Assembly (NCBI GenBank): GCA_020027415.1
Contig: JAHRAW010000092.1
Location: 1-8,494 of the forward strand
Length of the DNA: 8,494 bases
Direction: 5' to 3'
DNA from: Gammaproteobacteria bacterium
GTDB lineage: Bacteria; Pseudomonadota; Gammaproteobacteria; Arenicellales; Poriferihabitantaceae
Positions 6,651 to 8,494 of this stretch are shown here, piece after piece (the first letter of the stretch is position 1; every line of letters starts with the position of its first letter). The notes under the pieces were generated by a model, which was not told where the DNA came from, made no database searches, and saw only the letters and a program-made list of their open reading frames with translations. Position numbers and translations under genes: made by a program.

Positions 6651-7649
6651 ATGTCTGAAAACCAAGCGCCGCCGCGCCCAAACCATCCGCGCGTGCGCCC
6701 CATCGTGCGCGGCGAAAAGTTGCGCGGGGCGGCGAAAATGGCGCGCATTCCGGTCAAGGTTGCGCCGCAACCGCCCGCCCAACGGCTGCGCAAACCGCCG
6801 TGGATTCGCGCCGCTTTCACCGGCGGCAAGGCCGTCACCAAACTCAAAAAAGTGTTGCGCGAAAACGGCTTGCACACCATCTGCGAGGAAGCCGCCTGCC
6901 CCAACTTGGGGGAATGTTTCAGCAACGGCACCGCCACATTTTTGATCATGGGGGATATCTGCACCCGCCGTTGCCCGTTTTGCGAGGTCGCGCATGGTCG
7001 CCCAAACCCGTTGGACGCACACGAACCGCGCCGTTTGGCGGACACCGTGGCGGCGATGAAACTCAACTATGTGGTGCTTACTTCCGTCGACCGAGACGAC
7101 CTGCGCGACGGCGGCGCAGCCCATTTTGTCGCCTGCATCCGCCAACTTCGGCGGCGTTGTCAACGCCTCAAAATTGAAATTTTGACGCCAGATTTCCGCT
7201 CCCGCATGGAAGTGGCGTTGGCTATTCTTGGGCAAGCGCCGGCGGATGTGTTCAATCACAATTTAGAAACTGTGGCGCGCTTATATCCAAACGTGCGCCC
7301 CGGCTCCAGTTATGCCGGTTCGCTGCGCTTGCTGCAACTTTGCAAACAGCAATACCCAAACCTGCCGACCAAATCCGGCTTGATGTTGGGCCTCGGCGAA
7401 CGCCAACCAGAAGTGATTGAAACCATGCGCGACCTGCGCGCGCATCAGGTCACCATGCTAACCCTCGGACAATACCTGCAACCCAGCCGTCATCATCAGG
7501 CGGTGGAACGATACTGGAGCCCGCAGCAATTTAACGAGTTAGCGGCGATCGGCAAAGCGATGGGCTTTGAGCATGTCGCCGCCGCCCCGCTGGTGCGCTC
7601 GTCGTATCACGCCGATTTGCAAGCCGCCAACGCCGGTCATGGGGCTTGA
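6651..7649 (+). CDS. lipA: Lipoyl synthase (radical SAM)
   Basis: LipA inserts two sulfur atoms into protein-bound octanoyl groups on lipoyl domains, here including the neighbouring GcvH. The 332-residue protein has both [4Fe-4S] sites. The auxiliary cluster motif CX4CX5C is C78, C83, C89 (CEEAACPNLGEC), and the radical-SAM motif CX3CX2C is C104, C108, C111 (CTRRCPFC). The C-terminal RSSYHAD at 316-322 supplies the Ser ligand known for the auxiliary cluster. DVFNHNLE, PTKSGLMLGLGE and LTLGQYLQPSRHH are also present. I chose the ATG at 6651 because it lies 11 bases past the gcvP stop and fits the family N-terminus; a TTG at 6600 inside gcvP would add 17 unlikely residues. The first 50 or so residues are rich in Pro and Arg. 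The Shine-Dalgarno is weak (GGA at 6642-6644), consistent with coupling to gcvP. Confidence 0.97.
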   Translation: MSENQAPPRPNHPRVRPIVRGEKLRGAAKMARIPVKVAPQPPAQRLRKPPWIRAAFTGGKAVTKLKKVLRENGLHTICEEAACPNLGECFSNGTATFLIMGDICTRRCPFCEVAHGRPNPLDAHEPRRLADTVAAMKLNYVVLTSVDRDDLRDGGAAHFVACIRQLRRRCQRLKIEILTPDFRSRMEVALAILGQAPADVFNHNLETVARLYPNVRPGSSYAGSLRLLQLCKQQYPNLPTKSGLMLGLGERQPEVIETMRDLRAHQVTMLTLGQYLQPSRHHQAVERYWSPQQFNELAAIGKAMGFEHVAAAPLVRSSYHADLQAANAGHGA

Positions 7650-7661
7650 TAAAAAAGCGGA

Positions 7662-7684
7662 GGCGGCCATTTCGGTGCGCCGCC
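7662..7684 (+). terminator. Weak candidate terminator after lipA
   Basis: GGCGGC at 7662-7667 pairs with GCCGCC at 7679-7684 around an 11-base loop, 12 bases after the lipA stop. It is followed by GTCTTATCCTT, only a poor T-rich tail. It is placed where a terminator for the gcv-lipA unit would be expected, but the short stem, long loop and broken tail make it doubtful. Confidence 0.25.
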
Positions 7685-7695
7685 GTCTTATCCTT

Positions 7696-7727
7696 GTCAT
7701 TCCCGCGATCTTTTAAGCGGGAATGAC
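7696..7727. repeat. Perfect 11-bp inverted repeat, REP/dRS3-like hairpin
   Basis: GTCATTCCCGC at 7696-7706 and GCGGGAATGAC at 7717-7727 are exact reverse complements around a 10-base loop. The ATTCCC...GGGAAT arms resemble short dispersed repeats seen in many proteobacterial genomes, for example neisserial dRS3, although that element has a fixed 8-base centre and this one has 14 bases between ATTCCC and GGGAAT. No run of T follows on either strand, so it is not a standard intrinsic terminator, though the RNA hairpin could protect the lipA mRNA 3' end. Confidence 0.6.
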
Positions 7728-7728
7728 T

Positions 7729-7774
7729 GGGTGGGGTTGGGCAGAAATGGTGGAAAATGGGGGTTTTGGATGGG
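7729..7774 (+). other. G-rich, C-poor tract with guanine-quadruplex potential
   Basis: Runs of three or more G occur at 7729-7731, 7733-7736, 7739-7741, 7759-7763 and 7772-7774, with a single C (7742) in the whole tract. The first three runs are separated by 1 and 2 bases; the gap to the fourth is 17 bases, so a quadruplex would need a long loop or use the GG pairs between. It lies on the coding strand between lipA and aceK. Confidence 0.35.
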
Positions 7775-7791
7775 AGAATGAAATTAAAGTG

Positions 7792-7859
7792 TGCAAACAT
7801 TTTTCATGCGTGATTATAAAGATTTCATGTAAAGGTAAAAATCTTTCAAATTTGCAAAC
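7792..7859 (+). promoter_or_regulatory. AT-rich candidate control region upstream of aceK
   Basis: This is the most AT-rich stretch between lipA and aceK. It holds an 8-bp inverted repeat, AAAGATTT at 7818-7825 and AAATCTTT at 7839-7846, with a 13-base centre. Direct repeats of TGCAAAC flank it at 7792-7798 and 7853-7859. TATAAA at 7815-7820 could be a -10 element, but I find no good -35 at the right distance. Position and symmetry suggest an operator or promoter for aceK; the regulator cannot be named. Confidence 0.35.
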
Positions 7860-7906
7860 GCAATCACCCGCCCGGCCCTTGCCTCTGCCCCCATGCATAA
7901 AACTCC

Positions 7907-8494
7907 ATGAACCCCGACCTTGTTAAGCAAATCGCCGGCACGATATTGGAAGGCTTCAATCGCCACTTTTCGCTGTTTCAGCAAATCACGCGCGCGGCGA
8001 AGGAGCGGTTTGAGTGCGCCGACTGGGATGCGGAGACGGCGGCGCGCAAGGAGCGGATTGATTATTATGATTTGCGCGTTAGCGAGGCGATTGCGCAGTT
8101 GAATGAGCGGTTTGATTTGGAGAAATTGGATAAGAAACTTTGGCAGGACATTAAGCGGTGGTATCTGTGGTTGCTATACGACCACGAGCAGCCGGAACTG
8201 GCGGAGAGTTTTTATAACTCGGTGTTCTGTCGTTTGTTTGACCGCAGTTATTTTAATAACGATCATATTTTTGTGAAGCCCGGGCGCGCGTTGGATTACT
8301 TGGATATGGACGCCCCGGTGTACACCAGTTATTACCCCGATGAAATTGGCTTGCGCGAAACTTTCCGCAAGATCTTGCAGAGTTTTGGCTTGACGCTGAG
8401 GTGGGAAAATTTGCCGCGCGATGTGGCGTTGCTTGCCGAAAATTTTGCGCCGTTGTTGCAGCCCGAAGTGGTGCCCAGTCCGCATCGTCAAATG
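7907..8494 (+). CDS. aceK: Isocitrate dehydrogenase kinase/phosphatase, N-terminal part (cut by window end)
   Basis: AceK phosphorylates and dephosphorylates isocitrate dehydrogenase, switching carbon between the TCA cycle and the glyoxylate bypass. The frame is open from the ATG at 7907 to the last base, 196 codons, about one third of the family's roughly 570-600 residues. The N-terminus (IAGTILEGFNRHFSLFQQIT, then KERFECADW) and the stretch AESFYNSVFCRLFDRSYF match the AceK regulatory domain, for instance IAQTILQGFD and AESFFNSVYCRLFDH in E. coli. The later stretch from HIFVKPG to LRWENLPRDV also fits. The kinase domain with the ATP site is beyond the window. A TAA at 7898-7900 closes the frame upstream, so 7907 is the first possible ATG; no Shine-Dalgarno is visible. 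It does not follow aceBA as in E. coli but lies 257 bases after lipA, probably as its own transcription unit. Confidence 0.94.
   Translation, partial: MNPDLVKQIAGTILEGFNRHFSLFQQITRAAKERFECADWDAETAARKERIDYYDLRVSEAIAQLNERFDLEKLDKKLWQDIKRWYLWLLYDHEQPELAESFYNSVFCRLFDRSYFNNDHIFVKPGRALDYLDMDAPVYTSYYPDEIGLRETFRKILQSFGLTLRWENLPRDVALLAENFAPLLQPEVVPSPHRQM

Noticed and set aside
6648..7259. A 203-codon open frame on the - strand opposite lipA
   Set aside because: It overlaps the conserved lipA N-terminus and cluster motifs, has no ribosome site or domain, and follows the third-position GC pattern of the + strand gene.
7696..7727. Reading the 11-bp hairpin as a Rho-independent terminator
   Set aside because: The 3' arm is followed by G-rich sequence on the + strand and by AAGGATAAGA on the - strand, with no run of T on either side.
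7723..7926. A 67-codon + strand open frame in the lipA-aceK gap
   Set aside because: It begins inside the hairpin arm, has no Shine-Dalgarno, reads through the G-rich and AT-rich tracts giving odd composition, and overlaps the aceK start. Coding is unlikely.
8174..8491. A 105-codon - strand open frame at the window end
   Set aside because: It is opposite the aceK frame, which has clear family similarity throughout; no independent support.

Overview
The window reads as chromosomal DNA from a proteobacterium, most likely a gammaproteobacterium. The reasons are a full-length single-chain glycine decarboxylase, a lipoyl synthase close to the enterobacterial type, and the start of AceK (isocitrate dehydrogenase kinase/phosphatase), a family found mainly in Gamma- and Betaproteobacteria. 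The DNA is GC-rich by eye. Every supported gene is on the + strand, and I see no mobile element, CRISPR array, rRNA or tRNA.

Layout: (1) positions 1-264 hold the C-terminal end of a gene that starts outside the window, perhaps a TolC-type outer-membrane efflux protein. (2) 316-1053 encodes a small six-transmembrane voltage-gated-type K+ channel with an intact TVGYGD filter. (3) 1106-2029 encodes a largely helical protein of unknown function that ends 2 bases before gcvT. (4) 2032-6639 carries gcvT, gcvH and gcvP, the T, H and P proteins of the glycine cleavage system. (5) 6651-7649 is lipA, lipoyl synthase, 11 bases after gcvP. (6) 7650-7906 is a 257-base intergenic region with a possible weak terminator, a perfect 11-bp hairpin resembling a dispersed repeat, a G-rich C-poor tract, and an AT-rich patch with inverted and direct repeats. 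(7) 7907 to the window end is the first 196 codons of aceK, cut by the window edge.

The central block is one metabolic unit. GcvP decarboxylates glycine and loads the aminomethyl group on the lipoyl arm of GcvH. GcvT transfers the one-carbon unit to tetrahydrofolate and releases ammonia. LipA inserts the sulfur atoms that make the lipoyl arm on GcvH, so the enzyme that matures the carrier is encoded beside it. The fourth component (Lpd, L-protein) and the octanoyltransferase LipB are not in this window. AceK acts on a different point of central metabolism, the isocitrate branch between the TCA cycle and the glyoxylate shunt, and looks like a separate transcription unit.

I do not see a clearly new system. 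The best candidate for something undescribed is the unknown protein at 1106-2029, which by spacing is probably co-translated with gcvT. Second-rank items are an 11-codon minicistron that overlaps its start, a very T-rich gcvH-gcvP spacer, and the structured region before aceK.
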